From Agelas oroides (lineage: Eukaryota > Porifera > Demospongiae > Agelasida > Agelasidae): DNA of 64,000 nt. The stretch is from assembly GCA_949130485.1 (NCBI GenBank), contig OX422197.1, positions 1,154,603 through 1,218,602 on the forward strand. Direction: 5' to 3'. A program made the translations under genes and the position numbers. A model generated the notes under the pieces. It had not been told where the DNA came from. It saw nothing but the letters and a program-made list of their open reading frames with translations, and made no database searches. Shown here in pieces: positions 63,861 through 64,000 of this stretch. Every line of letters begins with the position of its first letter. The stretch's first letter is position 1.

Positions 63861-64000
63861 GGTTCATCGATTGCACAGGCACATGGACACTTATCTGGCA
63901 ATCTAGACTAATTTAGGTTAATTTGGATGGGTTCTATGGAATGTAGAAAGATCGCTTTTGTGGATTCTGGAGCAGTGCTTTGACCAAACTCTCATGCTAC

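Overview
This is a gene-dense stretch of an invertebrate animal nuclear genome. The coding content is metazoan: an NSP/BCAR3-type SH2 adaptor, AP-3 mu, KIFAP3, TRIM45, a MICAL-type flavoprotein monooxygenase, deoxyhypusine synthase and an SH3 gene tail. Genes are spliced with GT-AG introns that are crowded with microsatellites, minisatellites and foldback elements. A sponge or another early-branching animal is my best guess, but that is an inference; nothing in the sequence proves the taxon.

Layout, left to right. Plus strand: the last exon of an F-BAR/SH3 gene (to 3387), an 8-exon SAM-SH2-Cdc25-homology adaptor (4088-14685), and a complete 17-exon AP-3 mu subunit (15447-22893). Minus strand: a CCCH zinc finger/WD40 protein (27384-23732), a Nudix hydrolase (33058-29942) and KIFAP3 (42085-33366). 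KIFAP3 is divergent, across about 280 bp, from a plus-strand type II membrane O-fucosyltransferase-like gene (42367-43897). Then follow a TRIM45-like gene coded in one exon (45906-47513) and a large 17-exon gene (47835-60276). A minus-strand deoxyhypusine synthase gene, 5' truncated by the window edge, converges on that last gene.

The most notable object is the 47835-60276 gene. It starts as a canonical MICAL FAD monooxygenase, but the CH and LIM domains are absent. It continues in phase-compatible exons through a Lys/Glu-rich linker into a PUB domain (a p97/VCP-binding fold) and a tail of repeated Ala-rich segments, about 1384 residues in all. I know of no described MICAL with a PUB domain.

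Two genome-scale patterns stand out. First, a family of foldback elements with TAGCCT/AGGCTA ends makes 9-bp target-site duplications (Mutator-like). One copy is nested inside another, and one carries a gene fragment resembling a ZAD-type zinc-binding segment. Second, simple repeats are anchored on splice sites with gene-strand polarity: (GT)n or (TGTC)n begins at donors and long pyrimidine tracts end at acceptors. Two minisatellites repeat an intron/exon boundary itself.
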